Assembly: GCA_017893485.1 (NCBI GenBank)
Contig: CM030366.1
Span: 104,877,796 to 104,941,795 of the forward strand
Reading direction: 5' to 3'
DNA: 64,000 nucleotides
Source of the DNA: Hemerocallis citrina
Taxonomy: Eukaryota; Streptophyta; Magnoliopsida; Asparagales; Asphodelaceae
Positions 22,378 to 34,760 of this stretch are shown piece after piece. Position 1 is the first letter of the stretch. Every line of letters begins with the position of its first letter. The position numbers were made by a program, and so were the translations under genes. Below the pieces are notes generated by a model, which did not search any database, was not told the origin of the DNA, and saw only the letters and a list, made by a program, of their open reading frames with translations.

Positions 22378-23231
22378 AACACATAGAAAGTTGGTGGGTT
22401 CAGTGTTGCCCTCTAATAAGTTCACCATTTCATTGTTAGGTTGTTCTCTTTTGGGTAGCTTACATTCGGTAGCATGGTGACCCCACTTTCTACAGTTGTA
22501 GCACTTTCCTTTCTTTTTGACAATATTTTTAGTGGCTTCCAACTTGGACAGTTCACCCTTAACTTTATTAAGCTTGTTCTTTTTAAACCTAAGAACATAT
22601 TTGGTATTGGTTAGCACATTAGCATGAGAAAGTTGTTTGTTAGCCAAACTCCAAATTGATCCTAGTTCTAGTCTCATCCTCTACTTTAATATTTGTGCAA
22701 GCTTAATTTGTTCTGGTAATCTATACATTTCAGTTTTAAATTTAAACCATGATGCAGGTAATTTAAAGATTATTGCTCCAATAAGAAAAGCATCACACAC
22801 AATGATATCTTCAGTTTTCAATTTAGCTACTAAGTTTTCAAGATCAGTTACCTGATGGAGAATGGCTTTCTCCTTTCTGAATTCAAAACTCATAAACTTA
22901 TCAACCAAGTGAGTCTTGGAGACATTCTCCTCCTTTTTGAATTCATCCAGTAGATTATCCCATATCTCCTTAGTTGTTCCGTACTTCATGTAAACATCTG
23001 CTAACCGATCTGAAATATTGTTTAACAGAAACTCCCTACACAAGTCCTCATCTCTTATCTAAGTGGCATCATCCACATCTTCAATACACTCATCATAAGT
23101 CGTTTGAAAAGTATAGAAAATCTTCATGAATTTCATTCCATACTGTGCTTTTCTCTTCCAGCTATTGAATTCAGAACTACAAAACGTCTCTAGTTTACGA
23201 ACCTCAAATGGTTGATCATGTTTTTCCATCT
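22378..23231 (-). pseudogene. copia gag remnant with zinc knuckle
   Basis: Read on the minus strand from the ATG at about 23229, MEKHDQPFEVRKLETF leads into a UBN2-type Gag domain (KYGTTKEIWDNLLDEFKKEE, then KTHLVDKFMSFEFRKEK). One stop follows at about 22680 and then a CCHC knuckle (CYNCRKWGHHATEC). Another stop near 23060 breaks the N-terminal part. The sequence is clearly copia but of a different family from the gag at 1604-3421. It ends exactly where the large gypsy-like LTR ends at 22377, so protease and pol were cut off by that insertion. Confidence 0.8.
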
Positions 23232-23542
23232 TAAGGAATAAACAATGAGTTCCTAAAGTTTGAGAGTATGTTCTGAATTATTACTACACAAGTAATTTAG
23301 ATAAAGAAGATGATTTATCTGTAAATCTGCCAACTAATAACAAAATAAAATATATTAGATAAATTGCACGAATCTAAAAGTTAGATGAGTACCCAGATCT
23401 GATGAAGAACATAGTGGATTGATTTCGGGTCTGCTGTGAGTTCGGGTTCAAATCCGATAATACAAGAACAGATCTTGCAAGTGACAACTGAAGATCAAAA
23501 GTCCAAAACAAATTTGGGTTCAATCTTCGGGTTCGGATCTAC
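23232..23542. other. Non-coding spacer, probably copia leader
   Basis: AT-rich sequence between the copia gag start and the LINE. It would be the untranslated leader of the copia element, but I find no tRNA-Met primer site or LTR edge, so the element is truncated here too. Confidence 0.4.
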
Positions 23543-25492
23543 TCAGCAAAGAGGATCAGGAGGAGGATGACGGAGCACGGTGTCAGGAGGAGATGCGGTG
23601 TGGCCTTCAGAGCTGTTGATAATGATAGAAGAGGTACCGGCGAAAAGGCTGGATTTAATCCAAGCAATCCATTTAGGACCGAAACCCCGATGATGGAGAA
23701 TATCGAGAAGAAAGTCCCAACTCACGTTATCGTAAGCCTTTTGGAAATCCAATTTGAGGAGGATGCCTTCAGATTTGGAATGGTGGTAGAGGGAGATAAC
23801 CTCTTGAGCCGAAGCCACACTATCAAAGATGAAACGATCCTTGATAAAACCTGATTGGGCCGGATCAATGAGAGGCGATATAATCACACTTAATTTAGCT
23901 GCAAGGACTTTCATGATGATTTTGAAGGTGGTGTTGATCAAACTGATGGGCCTAAAGTCTGCTAACACATGTGCTCCCGCCTTTTTGGGGATGAGAATGA
24001 TGTGCGCATAGTTGATACGATCAAAGGAAAAGGAACCGTTATGCAAATCCTTAAAGATGTTGAAAATGTCGACTTTAAGCCAGTTCCAAAACTTTTCAAA
24101 GAAAAGTGCCGGGAATCCGTCCGGTCCCGGCGCCGAATCGCTTTTGAGGGCGAAAACCGCAGATTTGATCTCTTCCAAGGAGAAAGGCGCCTCGAGCGAG
24201 GACAGATCAACCGCGGGGGGGGGGGGGCCATAAAGTTGGTTCCAGTCGAGAGAAATCAGGCTCGATTTAGGAACACCAATGAGCTGTTTATAGAAAGAGA
24301 GGAAAGCCCGGTGAATGTCAGGTTCAGAGTGGAGGTCAACCCCTTGGTCCTGGATCAATGATATGTGATTATAACGCTGTCTGTGAGACGCAAAATTGTG
24401 GAAAAAAGCGGTGTTGCCGTCATCCTCCTTAAGCCATTTTACTTTGGCTCTTTGAGCCCATTTTGCATGGTCTTGAAGGAGAATGTCGGCATATTCGCAC
24501 TTGCAATCTTTTCGCTCAACACGAGCATGGTCCGATAGGGGCCCATGTTCCTCCAATACATCAATAGCTTCGATGGAAGAAAGAAGGAACCTTTTAAGGA
24601 AATTGGTATTAGACTGTCTTTCTCGATGCCAGATCTTGCAACCATGTTTAATAGCATGAAGCTTGAGAAGGAGTGAGGCAAGACCTGACGAACCAGAGAT
24701 AGCACCAAGACATTCCTCTACCAGGTTAACAAATAGCTGGTCTTGCAGCCACAATTTTTTGAAACGAAATTGATGGTGATGAGGAAAGTGAAAGTTAAAG
24801 AAAAGGGCAATGGGGACGTGGTCGGAAGAGGGGTTGGGTAATGCCTTAGCAAAGGAAGAGTGGAACTGGGAGAACCAAGAATGAGACACGAGGAAACGGT
24901 CAAGTTTGGCCAGGGTAGGAGGAGAACGCTGGTTCGACTAGGTAAAGGATCTCCCATTGATCGGAAGGTCAATTAACTGAAGATCCCTTATGCAGTCGTT
25001 AAATGAGCAGGATTGGGAGAAGGAAACAACTGAGTTCGACCTTTCGGCAGTGAACCTGGTCACGTTGAAATCCCCACAAATAAAACAGAGACCATTGACA
25101 AACTGGTGTAACGACCGAAGTTCGCTCCAAAAAAGAGGCCTAAGCTGTGATGATGACGGACCGTAAACTGAAATGACAGTTAACTCACAATTGAGAACCT
25201 TCCAGTGAAGTTGGACAATTAAGAAAAAGTTGAGGCGGTGAACCGCAAGTAGAGAGAAAACCAACTCCTTGAAACCTAGCAGGATGCCACCCCTAGCACC
25301 AGTAGCGTCAAGGGAAATCCAATTGGAGATGGCAGAACCTCCTAAAGAACGATAAAGGCGAGGGGAGGGAAATTCAACCTTCGACTCTTGAATCGAAACG
25401 AGGTCACAATTGGAGGAAACAATCAAGTCAAAGATCGCCCTCTGTTTAACGGGGCAATTAAGACCCTGGATATTCCAGGAGATACTAATCAT
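23543..25492 (-). pseudogene. LINE ORF2: endonuclease and partial reverse transcriptase
   Basis: The endonuclease nicks target DNA and the RT primes on the nick. The apurinic endonuclease-like fold begins at the ATG at 25492 (MISISWNIQGLN), with the conserved N, SIQESK (catalytic E), VYGPSS, GDFNVTRF (D and N) and NPSSDHVPIA (S-D-H). A stop near 24938 splits it. RT blocks follow: SDSAPGPDGFPALFFEKFW, ILIPKKAGAHVLADFRPISL, SGFIKDRFIFDSV and LLKLDFQKAYDNVSWDFL, which carries the first catalytic aspartate. The frame then loses similarity at about 23560, before the YxDD block, so the enzyme cannot work. Confidence 0.88.
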
Positions 25493-27700
25493 AATGGACG
25501 AGGTGCTCCCTGACTCTTAAACGTTCATTGAGCCAGATAATACTGAAAGGCTTAGGATCCGCAGAATCGATCCTAAATCCCAGCGACTTAGTAATGGACA
25601 AGAGCTCGCTATCCGAAATAGAGTCAAATTGAGGGTGATATATAGATCCTAACCGATCAGGTTGGGGAACGGGATAGGATGATGGAGGAGGCAGTTTGCC
25701 TAGGGGAGACGAGGATAAAGACGTCGATTGCTTTGCCAGCAAACGAGCGCTGCATCTAATCAAACGATTAGGACGCCGATTAGACGAAGACGAACAGATA
25801 GGGAGCAAGCCTTGCTCGCACGACGGGAGGCTGGGCGATAGGATAAAATCTGCCTTCGGAGAATCAGAAGGCGTAAAGGAGGGATAGGAAGCATCGACAG
25901 GAGGTAAACCCTGGGTGCGCCATAACGTGGAAACGGGCAAAGCTGCGGAGGACTGAGCCATCCGACAGCATCGAAACCGATCAACCAAATCAGTCGAGAG
26001 CCAAATAAAGGCGGTGGAAGAGGGATATAGGGGCCGCAGGGCCTTACCAGGCACCTGCGGCGCTACAATGAACAAAGGCGGCGCGGCACCAGCCGTAAAC
26101 AAAAGTAAACAACAATCGAGAGAAACAAAGCAAGAGAAACAGGAATTTGCGGCAAAACTAGTAAATCTGACCTGTTTGGAAGCGCGCGAGCGCACTAACT
26201 CCGCTTCTTCATCCTGCAGCAGGTCGTCCTGGTCAACCCAGCCCTGGGCTTTAGTGGGAGAGGTGTGCTTAGCAGCCTTGGAGAATGGAGAAGAGAGGGG
26301 CATGCTAGAGGAAGGGAAATGAGCAGACTTTTGAAACTTCACCCAATCCGAAGCGAAGGAAGGGTTAACCTCCCACGCAAGCCAATCACTGGCCGAAGGA
26401 GCAACAGGAGGTGCTGCCTGAGGGGTGATGCCATAAGACAGAGCACTAGAGGAGATAAGAGGATGGGGCTGCAGAGCAACAGTGGACTGGGAGGATGAAA
26501 CTCCCCTCGAGGGAGGAAGCGCAGAACGCTCCGGATTGATCCATACCAGATTCTTTGGATGGAGAGATTTTGGAAATACTAGGCTTAGCGAAGGGTTTGC
26601 GAGACAGCGGGACCTCCCTCCTCACAGGCATTTTAAGGGATGCATTTCCAACCACGGCCTCCACCTTAGCCACCGAAGACGATCCCGGGTGAAAACCAGA
26701 GGTTGGGTCGGGGGAAAAAACTGGCATAGAAGTCACCGGAGCGTGAGCTGAATCGTGATATTGCACAGAGACAGAGAAAGCTGAAATACCATCTTTTAGA
26801 CAGAAGGCCTCAATACGCTCTTTGGAAATGGGGCAACGAAACAACGCTTCAATCTGAAGACTGCCGGAGGCAAGCCTCGCACAGGACGATAAACTGACAA
26901 TCTCCCCAATACACCTAGTGTAGGGGGCGATCAACCGCAGTGTATCGCAAAAGGGAGGGAGACCAACCAAGGAGACTTTAATAGGCGCTGATGGGAAGGC
27001 CGGAGGGGGCGCACTAACCACGACCCATTTACGAATGGAGAGGGAGATAGAGCCTATCGCAAGCGAAGAGTTGGCACAAAGCTCATCGAGGATCTTGGGA
27101 GAGGGGCACCTAATGATAGCGTCACCATTGGAACAAGAAAAAAGCACCCAATCCCAATCTTTGATGTTGCAAAAATTGCCCAGAAAAGAGTTAAGGGTGT
27201 AGAAAGGGATCGAACCACCGCGAAAAGAGATGGCACCGGATGAGCTAAAAAACTGCAATCTTTCTGAGAGTTCCGTATCGGGGAGAAAAACCTGGGTGAC
27301 CACCGGCTGGGCCGGCGGCAGAACAGGGGCAGCAAGAGCGGGAGTCTCGAAAAGAAGAGGAGCAGGCAGCCGGGAGGCATAGGGAGGAGTCGGGAGCAGA
27401 GGCGACCTGGACACAGACTTCTTTTTCTTTTTCTTATCAGACGGAAGGTCTGCCAATTTACGTTGCAGCGCCGGGAAGTCGAGAGCTGCGAGGACCTAGT
27501 CGGCGATCAGAACCCCCACAGAGAGGCCCAAGAGCTTTTGAAGGGCAAAACACCAATGGCGTGCATGGCCTTCTTTTAAGCAGAAAAGGCATTTCATCTT
27601 TGAAATGCTAGAACTCTTCAAGTGCCCCGGTTGAAGGCACCGGAAGCAGGTGAGAGAAGGGAGGAGAAAATGAGATCGAGGAGAGAAAGAAGATGAGGAA
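25485..27700 (-). pseudogene. LINE ORF1, zinc knuckle protein
   Basis: ORF1 proteins bind the LINE RNA. A CCHC knuckle (CLFCLKEGHARHWC) lies at 27550-27593, preceded by a second imperfect one (CFRCLQPGH). A TAG at about 27497 follows, then a lysine run KKKKKKS. The next 300 residues contain an RRM- or DUF4283-like region (RKWVVVSAPP, IKVSLVGLPPFCDTLRLIAP). After a frame change near 26400 the tail ends with NRRPNRLIRCSARLLAK and SDSELLSITKSLGFRID, which I recognise as a usual C-terminal end of plant LINE ORF1. The stop at 25485 overlaps the ORF2 start. The knuckle upstream of the RNA-binding region is the reverse of the commoner order. Confidence 0.75.
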
Positions 27701-28640
27701 GTGGAAAGGGGGGAGGGCGGGAAAACATGTGGCTAGAAGACTCTGGAAGTGGGAGTCGATGGGCCTTGAAGGACCCAGACACCGCCAGTCCAGAGTTAGA
27801 GAAATTCGCACTGGGCCTTAGCCCAACAGCACACTTTTTTTTTCTTTTTTTTTACCACTTTGACCCAAGAAAGCTCCATGGGCCTGAAGAGAAAAGATCT
27901 CTCAAGAGAAGAGGACACCAATGGCAGCGGACGATCAGCAAAAGCTGGGGATAAGGACTAGGGGAAGAAGATGCACACAACAGAATAGCTGCGACGCTAC
28001 AAACCAAACCGGGGATAGAAGCCCCGCACCAAGCACACGCACTAGGCGCAGGCAACCAAACCCAAGCAAAACGGATAATAGAGCCGAAAATTAAAACACA
28101 AACCCAAACACAAAATAGGAGAATCACAAAAGACAGGGACGAAAAAGGGGAACCAAGATCAGAACCATACCTGGCCACTTACCTGCACGCAAGAGGGGGT
28201 AGGACGGGAGCTGCAGACCATCAATGCGGAGGAGGAAAGCTGGAGTCGGGAGGAACGAGGGGGAGGAGGCGAGGCGAGCTCCGGGGAGAGATAGAACAGA
28301 GGAAGGCCGAAGAACGGTGCCAGGGACACCACAGGGGGAGAAACGCCGAGTAGAGCACCAGCCGTGGCACCGAAACGTCGCTGGAGAGGATACACCGGAG
28401 AAGGCGAGGAAAAAGGGGGGAGCAAGAAACGGGGGGGATCTGGACAACAACAAGGAGATGGGCTTGAAGCTCAAGAAGAGAGGAGACACTTTAAAGAAGG
28501 GAGAAGGGGGAGATAGGAGGTGGAGACTCCGGATCTGGAGGTGGAAGAGGATCCAAAAACGAAGAGAGGAGGAGAATCACAAACGAGGGTTCGTACCGTA
28601 CTCTGGGAAACTTAAAAGAAAGAAACTTTTTTGTGCAAAA
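27701..28640 (-). other. GC-rich LINE 5' region
   Basis: Pyrimidine-rich on the minus strand with many overlapping chance frames on both strands. It probably holds the LINE promoter and leader. No motif here is strong enough to name. Confidence 0.45.
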
Positions 28641-29097
28641 ATGTGTACTTCTAAATTATAATTGAAAAATAAATTCTTAGTAACGTTATCCCCAAAATTT
28701 CTTTTATCACAGACAAACAAGAAAAATATAATCTAAATAGGGTCGGGAAAACAGGGTAGTGCCATATAGTACACTAAGTTAAAACTAATAGCCTAAGGCA
28801 GTAATGTTCTGAATGAATAAAGGATTATGCAGTATTGACATTTTTCAGAAATAGCTACTTAACTGATAATCTAGGACTACAATTACATTTAAGCATATGT
28901 TCTTATGTTAGGAATGTGCTCTACCATCAATCACATGATATGTAATGACAATTGTCTTGTAAACATTATTCATGATTAATAAAATTATTTCAGGCAGTTG
29001 ATTCATCATATGTTGCTACTTTTTCTCGGGTAATTTATTTACTATTATGATAAGTCAATGGATTAATTAAATAAGTTTATGGTCATGATGAGATCAT
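28641..29097. other. AT-rich sequence left of the solo LTR
   Basis: No coding frame or repeat edge seen. It ends in ATCAT (29093-29097), the target duplication of the solo LTR. The original locus therefore continues at 53916. Confidence 0.6.
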
Positions 29098-30119
29098 TGT
29101 AACATCTCGAATTCCAAATAAGACTGAATTCGAAGTTCCACAGGATCTTTACACTTCATTTCGTACAATTTTACAAGAAATTAAATTTCTTTAATTACAA
29201 CAATGATTACATTTAACATAGCGGAAGCAAATTACAACATTTATATGATGTTCATGTGTGGAGAATTCCATCGCTCGGTAATGTGATTCCATATTGAAAT
29301 TACTAAAATATTTTGATACTAAAATGTTGAAATTAGTACACATTTTTCTTTTTGTTTTGTATTTACGTAGCTATAAACAATAGTTATTTAGAACATAAAT
29401 TTTGCATTTTAACTGTTTGGATTGGACTCTTTCATTATCGTGAACATTGTATTTAAGTCATCTGTTGTATATATAATTGTGATTTAAGTATGAAAGATTA
29501 TTGTAATTGAGTTTGGATGTGCCTTATTATCATTAAATATTTGTGTTTGAATCATTTGTTTTATGTGCAAAGCTTTACTACAAAATTGTTGAATATTAAT
29601 ATGTTGGATTATAATTATGATGATTTAGAAGTTGTACATATGGGGAGGTTCTGCCGAATTTTGTTTAAAATGTTATTGATATTTTAATTAATTTTTTGGT
29701 AAATTCTGTGCAATTTGCACAGGGGATATACTGTTATACATGAATTAAATAACAACTTGAACATTTCTTTAAGCAGCAATCAATCTTTAGTCTTGTCATT
29801 CACTTTATCCTACATAGAAACTGTGGTTACGTTAGTTGCATACAACTGACGCTATGATTTAATACATCAATTTATCTTACTTTGAAAGCACACACTTGTC
29901 ACAAAATAAAGCTAAGGGACTATCGTATAGATGTCGTGTGTGAATGTGCACTTGGTCCTGAATACAGTTATTTATATTACATGACACTAATGTGCACTTG
30001 TTCAGATTCTATGCATCACATACTACATAGGTCCGAGGGCAAGCCATTAATCGTTCTTCATCTTGTAGGGTTCAATCCCTCGCTATGACTTAACCTACTA
30101 CAGTAACTACGGTAAGTAT

Positions 30120-33100
30120 TGTCACGCCCCGCTTCCCAAAATACGGAATACGAGTGCATGACGAAGCCCAGCGAATGATCTCAACATCATTCATAAGCGG
30201 TAGGATCAACTCAGCATCACAACAAGAATATAACAAAATATATTACAACCAAGCATGCAGGAATAATTTATTAAGCAACAGAAAACAATTTAAACATTAA
30301 TAATATCCAAAATGTTTTCAACGTCTAGAACAAAAGGTAGAACTCGGGAATGTCAGCCCGTTACAAGTTCTCAAATTTGCAAGAAATAATAATCCAAGAA
30401 AAAAACAAATAATTCAAGAAATAAATATTCTAATCAAGTCCTTTCTCCACTTGAAGGCTAGAACCTTTGCTCACCAATTCCAGTAGGTAGCTCGTCTCCA
30501 AAGTCTGCTTAACAAATATAAAAGGGACAATAGGGAAAAACAAGAGAAAACGCCCTTAGCGCAAGCTAGGGCCACAAATAGTGAAAGCAAGTACAAGTAT
30601 GGGGAACAGGAACTGGAATCAAGAATGTAACAGAGATATAACAAGTAGTGGAAAGAACCAAGAACTAGCTAACAAGAAGGATAACTCAAGTAAACGGCTG
30701 GATAACAAATACTAGTGGTAAAACAAGTGACAAGTGAACACATAGGGTATCTAACCTCAAGTGACACGCATCTAGTTCAAGTGTCAGGTATCTAGTCTAA
30801 AATCTAGTGTCAAGTTGTCAGGTCTCAAGTATCAAATTGTCAAGTATCAAGTAACAAGTTATCAAGTATCAAGTAACATGTATCCAGTTCAAGTTTCATG
30901 TATCGGGTTTCATGTGTCAAGTTTCAAGTATCAAGTAGTCAAGAATCGTGTAAGCATGTTTCATGTTCAAGTCTTGTAGTTATTACTATTTAGGTAGCAC
31001 TTCATGCTTCCATCTTTTTACTACATGGTTGCTACAGTCAAAACAATTTCGTTTAGACCTAATAACGGATTTTATAGGGCGGCGTACTCAGGTATCAAGT
31101 ATTAAGCAAGTCATGGTTCATGAATCGGAAAATAAATCACAGGTTCACGAAAGCAAGTTCGCGAATCCACTAATAAATTCAAGAACCGCACAATGGGTTT
31201 GTGAATCAAACAAGTTCATAAGCCAAGTAACTGACTCCATGAATCGATCAAGATACAACAAGTTCATGAACCAAGTATTTGGGAAACATGGGCCCCCTTC
31301 CGAGTACACTTACCTATATTATCCACTATTATGGTCTTTCCCTTAAACCCCGGCTTATTACCTTTATTAATTTTTATCAAGTAAGCATGCAAGTGTGTGA
31401 AATGTTGTAAATTAATTCTAAGAAAAATTGTGGATGTCCTATAGGGTGTCCAGCAATCGCATATAAAATTTCAAGTCAAACGCTTACTGTTAACATAGTT
31501 AAATTAATTCGCAAACTAAAGGTGTGTAGCAGTTTTGCGAATCTGCGTCTACCGACACAGCTGCAGTAAAACTGCGATAACTCCTAGACCGTAGCTCCGA
31601 ATTCAAAAATTTTGGAGGCTATCGACATCTAGACATATAGATCTATATTTACTATTCAGATCTCGGGTTCAGATTCTAATATTAAATGGGTCGAAACAGC
31701 AAAACAAGATTCAGGACAGCAACATGTGGGAATAACTTACTAGTCTAGATTTCATGGAAATTTGTTATTAGGCATCTAAGTTATTGTGCGATATAAATAC
31801 ATGATATTGGTGGTTCAAGCAGCAAAAATAATTATTTTCCAAGTCAAATGGTTGCAAGATCATCAAATACAAAATGTAACATATGTCTACAAATCTAGGG
31901 CTCCTTAATCTCATGTGTTCATATGTTCAAGGGATAAAATGAATCCAAGTAATTATAATTTAATACAACGAAATTATTGTGACTCTAAGAATTATGAAAT
32001 TTCGGAGGTTTAATATTGATCAACAACGATAGTCAAGAAGGAGTCACAATTTCTAACTATTTGTAGTATTTTTCAAGGGGTGCTTGTACTAAAACAAAAA
32101 TGTGTACAAGTTGAATACTTGCCTTAATTTGGCGACGATTAGATCCACTTGTTGTAAAAAATTGGGTTGAAAAATCCCGGAAGAGGTCTCCTAAATGCAC
32201 GTGCGAAGATCCAAAAGAAAAGCCAAAAATTCCCACACCAGATCGCCAAAACAGTGAACCGCAACCTTGGGATTCGCTGTGCCCAGAACACCAAATAGCG
32301 AGCGCAGCCAATGGGATCGCTCCTACGCAGTGGATCCCTCCCGAACAGCGAACAACGAATCTGGGATTCGCTGTGGGCGAACACCGAATAGCGATCAGAT
32401 CTGGCTCGATTGCACGGATCTTGATGCAATCCGATGGTCGAGATTTGATCCTGCCTTTTCCGCTGTTCTTCTTCTTCTTCGTTCACTTCTTCGAAGAACA
32501 GCGAGCGCGAGAGAGGGAAGGTGCGGTGGCGACCGGCGATGGCTTCGACGGTGACGACGCGACGGCTTGACTGTGGTGTGACGAGCGGCGCGCGACGGCA
32601 ATGAGGACGTCGGCGCGCGGCGACTCTGCTGTGGGTTCGAAACAGGGGAGCGAGCGGAGGAATGGGTTTTGGGGTGTTGGCGATGCGACGGAGGCGACTG
32701 GCAAGGTGCTGGGGTTGTGACTGAGGTGGGGGCGGCGATGAAATTATTGGCGGAGTGGGTTCGATGGAGGATGATGGGTGATGATGGCGGTGGTGGTGGT
32801 TGGGTGCTGACGAGGAGCGGGTGGGAAGGCGATGTGATGGGGTGAAGGCGAGGCGAAATCGATGGTGGAGCTGTCGATGAATCAGCGGAGGGTTGCCGTG
32901 GCGGTGCTCAAGCGGGAGGAGACGAAGGGAATGGTGGTGGCGCGCTCAGGGCTAGGCGCCGCAGATGATGAGGATAGCGGAGGGCGGCGGTGTCGAGCGG
33001 TGGAGTGCCGAGGCATCGATGGGTTCGAGCTGGAGGAAGGAGGAAGGCGAGTTGGTGAAGATGACGAATTGGGTCAGTTGGGTTTGTTTGGTTTTGTTTG

Positions 33101-33585
33101 TGTGGTTTTGGTTAAACAGAGAAGGGAGAGAGATACGGGAGAGAGAGAGAGAGAGAGGGTTTGTTAGAGTAGTTCTGATTTGTGGGGAAATGGGGAAGTT
33201 TTTAATATAATAAAATAAGAGAAGATCATGGGGAGTTGGAGAAACGTAGGATTGAGGGGAGAAAGAGTTTGGGTCTTAGTTAGGGGGAGTGGGTTTGGGT
33301 TTGTGGGTTTTAGGGTATCCGCATTGAATAGGATCCAACAGGAGAATTAGTCAAAATACAATAAAATGGGGATTAAAGAGATAATGAGAAGAATTGGTCA
33401 ATTCTTCACGAAGAACGACACAAATAGCACACAAATGAATTCGATAAGAGGACCCAAAATTTTGAGTCGAGACAAAAATAATGATTTTATTTAATCTGAA
33501 CAAATTACAGAATCTTAAATACACAGGAGAGTACAATGAGGCACAATACAGTATAAAATATAAATATGGGAAAATAGGAGTTACA
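30120..33585 (-). repeat. 3' LTR of coding-less element
   Basis: Starts TGTCACGCCCCGC and ends GGAGTTACA. The minus-strand U3 is short (33585 to about 33200), followed by a GA/CT microsatellite at 33137-33158. Then comes a long transcribed part with a GC-rich island at about 32140-33080 and the TCAAGTATCAAG repeat at 30770-30960. The 115-codon frame at 32139-32486 recurs in the other LTR but its differences are mostly amino-acid changing, so I do not call it a gene. Confidence 0.93.
30770..30960. repeat. Degenerate TCAAGTATCAAG repeat in LTR
   Basis: About fifteen copies of a 10-12 base phrase (TATCAAGT, GTCAAGT, TTCAAGT) stand in a row. The partner array is at about 36660-36850 and differs in copy order (TATCAAGTATCAAGTTG inserted), so it changed after insertion. 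Confidence 0.75.
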
Positions 33586-34200
33586 AATCCTACCCACCTT
33601 ACACAAAAATTTCGTCCTCGAAATTTGCTTAGGCGGTACATCGGGCACGGTAAAAGCAACTTAGGGGAGGGTAACAAACAAGGGATCCAAAGAAAAGTCA
33701 ACTTGGGGTAACACCAAAATAAGAAGGGAGTGGATAACAACGACGTCAAATGGAATGCATGTAAGAGAATAGACTGTATCAAAAGGAAAGAACAACACGA
33801 GATAATAAGCAAGATAAGAAGTCGGCAGAATTGAAATTAGAGAGGGAAAGGACTGGGAAGAATCAAACCATTCAGTGAATCAATGGATGGGGATGAATAC
33901 AAGGAACATAGAGGGAAGCAACAATACAAAGGACTAGTTGCAACAAGGGAATCCCGGGACCTGTGGGTTATGGATCTACCACGCTTCCGCTGCGCCACTC
34001 TGATGGTGACATTCCAAGCTCCGGACATGTCGTTGTAGACCACGTGACACCAAGCGACGATCCGAGCAGGAAGATAAGACTAAGACACTAGGATCGAGGG
34101 GAGTATGGGCTCAAGATAGATATAATAAATAATACAAAATGAATATAAAGTTTGGCTTAAATTTAAATAATTAAAAGATATAATATGGATCAAAACTAAT

Positions 34201-34760
34201 GGCTTTAACAGAAATAATAATAACAACAAATATCAATGATAATAATATCAATAGTAATAGAATAATAGTAACAATAATAAAAATGAATATAACAATGATA
34301 ATAATCAAAATGTAATAATAATAACAATAATATTAAAATATTAATAACAACAATAATACAAGTAATAATGACCATAATAAAAATAATAATAATAACAAAA
34401 ATAATAACAACAATAGTAACAGAGTTCAAAATCATCATAATCATACAGGCAATAATAATATAATAAAATAAAAATATCGACAATACTAATAATAATGGTA
34501 ATACATACATGGCGTAATAGAATCCAACACATCCATGAAAATAATGCAATAATAATAATAATGATAGCATTAAAAATAATATCGATAATGATAATAAATA
34601 ATATGATAATAACAATAATACCAATAATATCAATAAAGTAACAACAATGAAAATAAAAATAATAACAGTAATGAAGGTGATGAAAACAATAATAATAACA
34701 TCAATTGAAATGACAGTAATATTAATAATACCAATAATAACGAAAATATTCTTTTACCAT
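34201..34760. repeat. Imperfect AAT/ATA microsatellite tract
   Basis: About 560 bases composed almost only of AATAATA and AACAATA triplets with scattered interruptions. It gives a spurious 142-codon frame on the minus strand. Confidence 0.85.

Larger units (their letters stand above)
23543..28640 (-). mobile_element. L1-type LINE, 3' end missing
   Basis: A non-LTR retrotransposon with ORF1 (about 27700-25485) and ORF2 (25492-23543), overlapping by eight bases, and a GC-rich pyrimidine leader upstream to about 28640. The RT domain stops before the catalytic YxDD block, so the 3' half of ORF2, the 3' UTR and the poly(A) tail are absent. LINEs usually lose their 5' end on insertion, so this copy was cut later by deletion or another insertion. 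The right edge is placed where GC-rich sequence gives way to AT-rich. Confidence 0.85.

Noticed and set aside
32139..32486. 115-codon minus-strand frame repeated at 38026-38373
   Set aside because: Kept only because the LTRs are duplicates; most differences between the two copies change amino acids, so no selection on the protein is visible.
34205..34633. 142-codon frame rich in isoleucine, leucine and tyrosine
   Set aside because: Direct translation of an AAT/ATA microsatellite; looks like a membrane protein only by composition.
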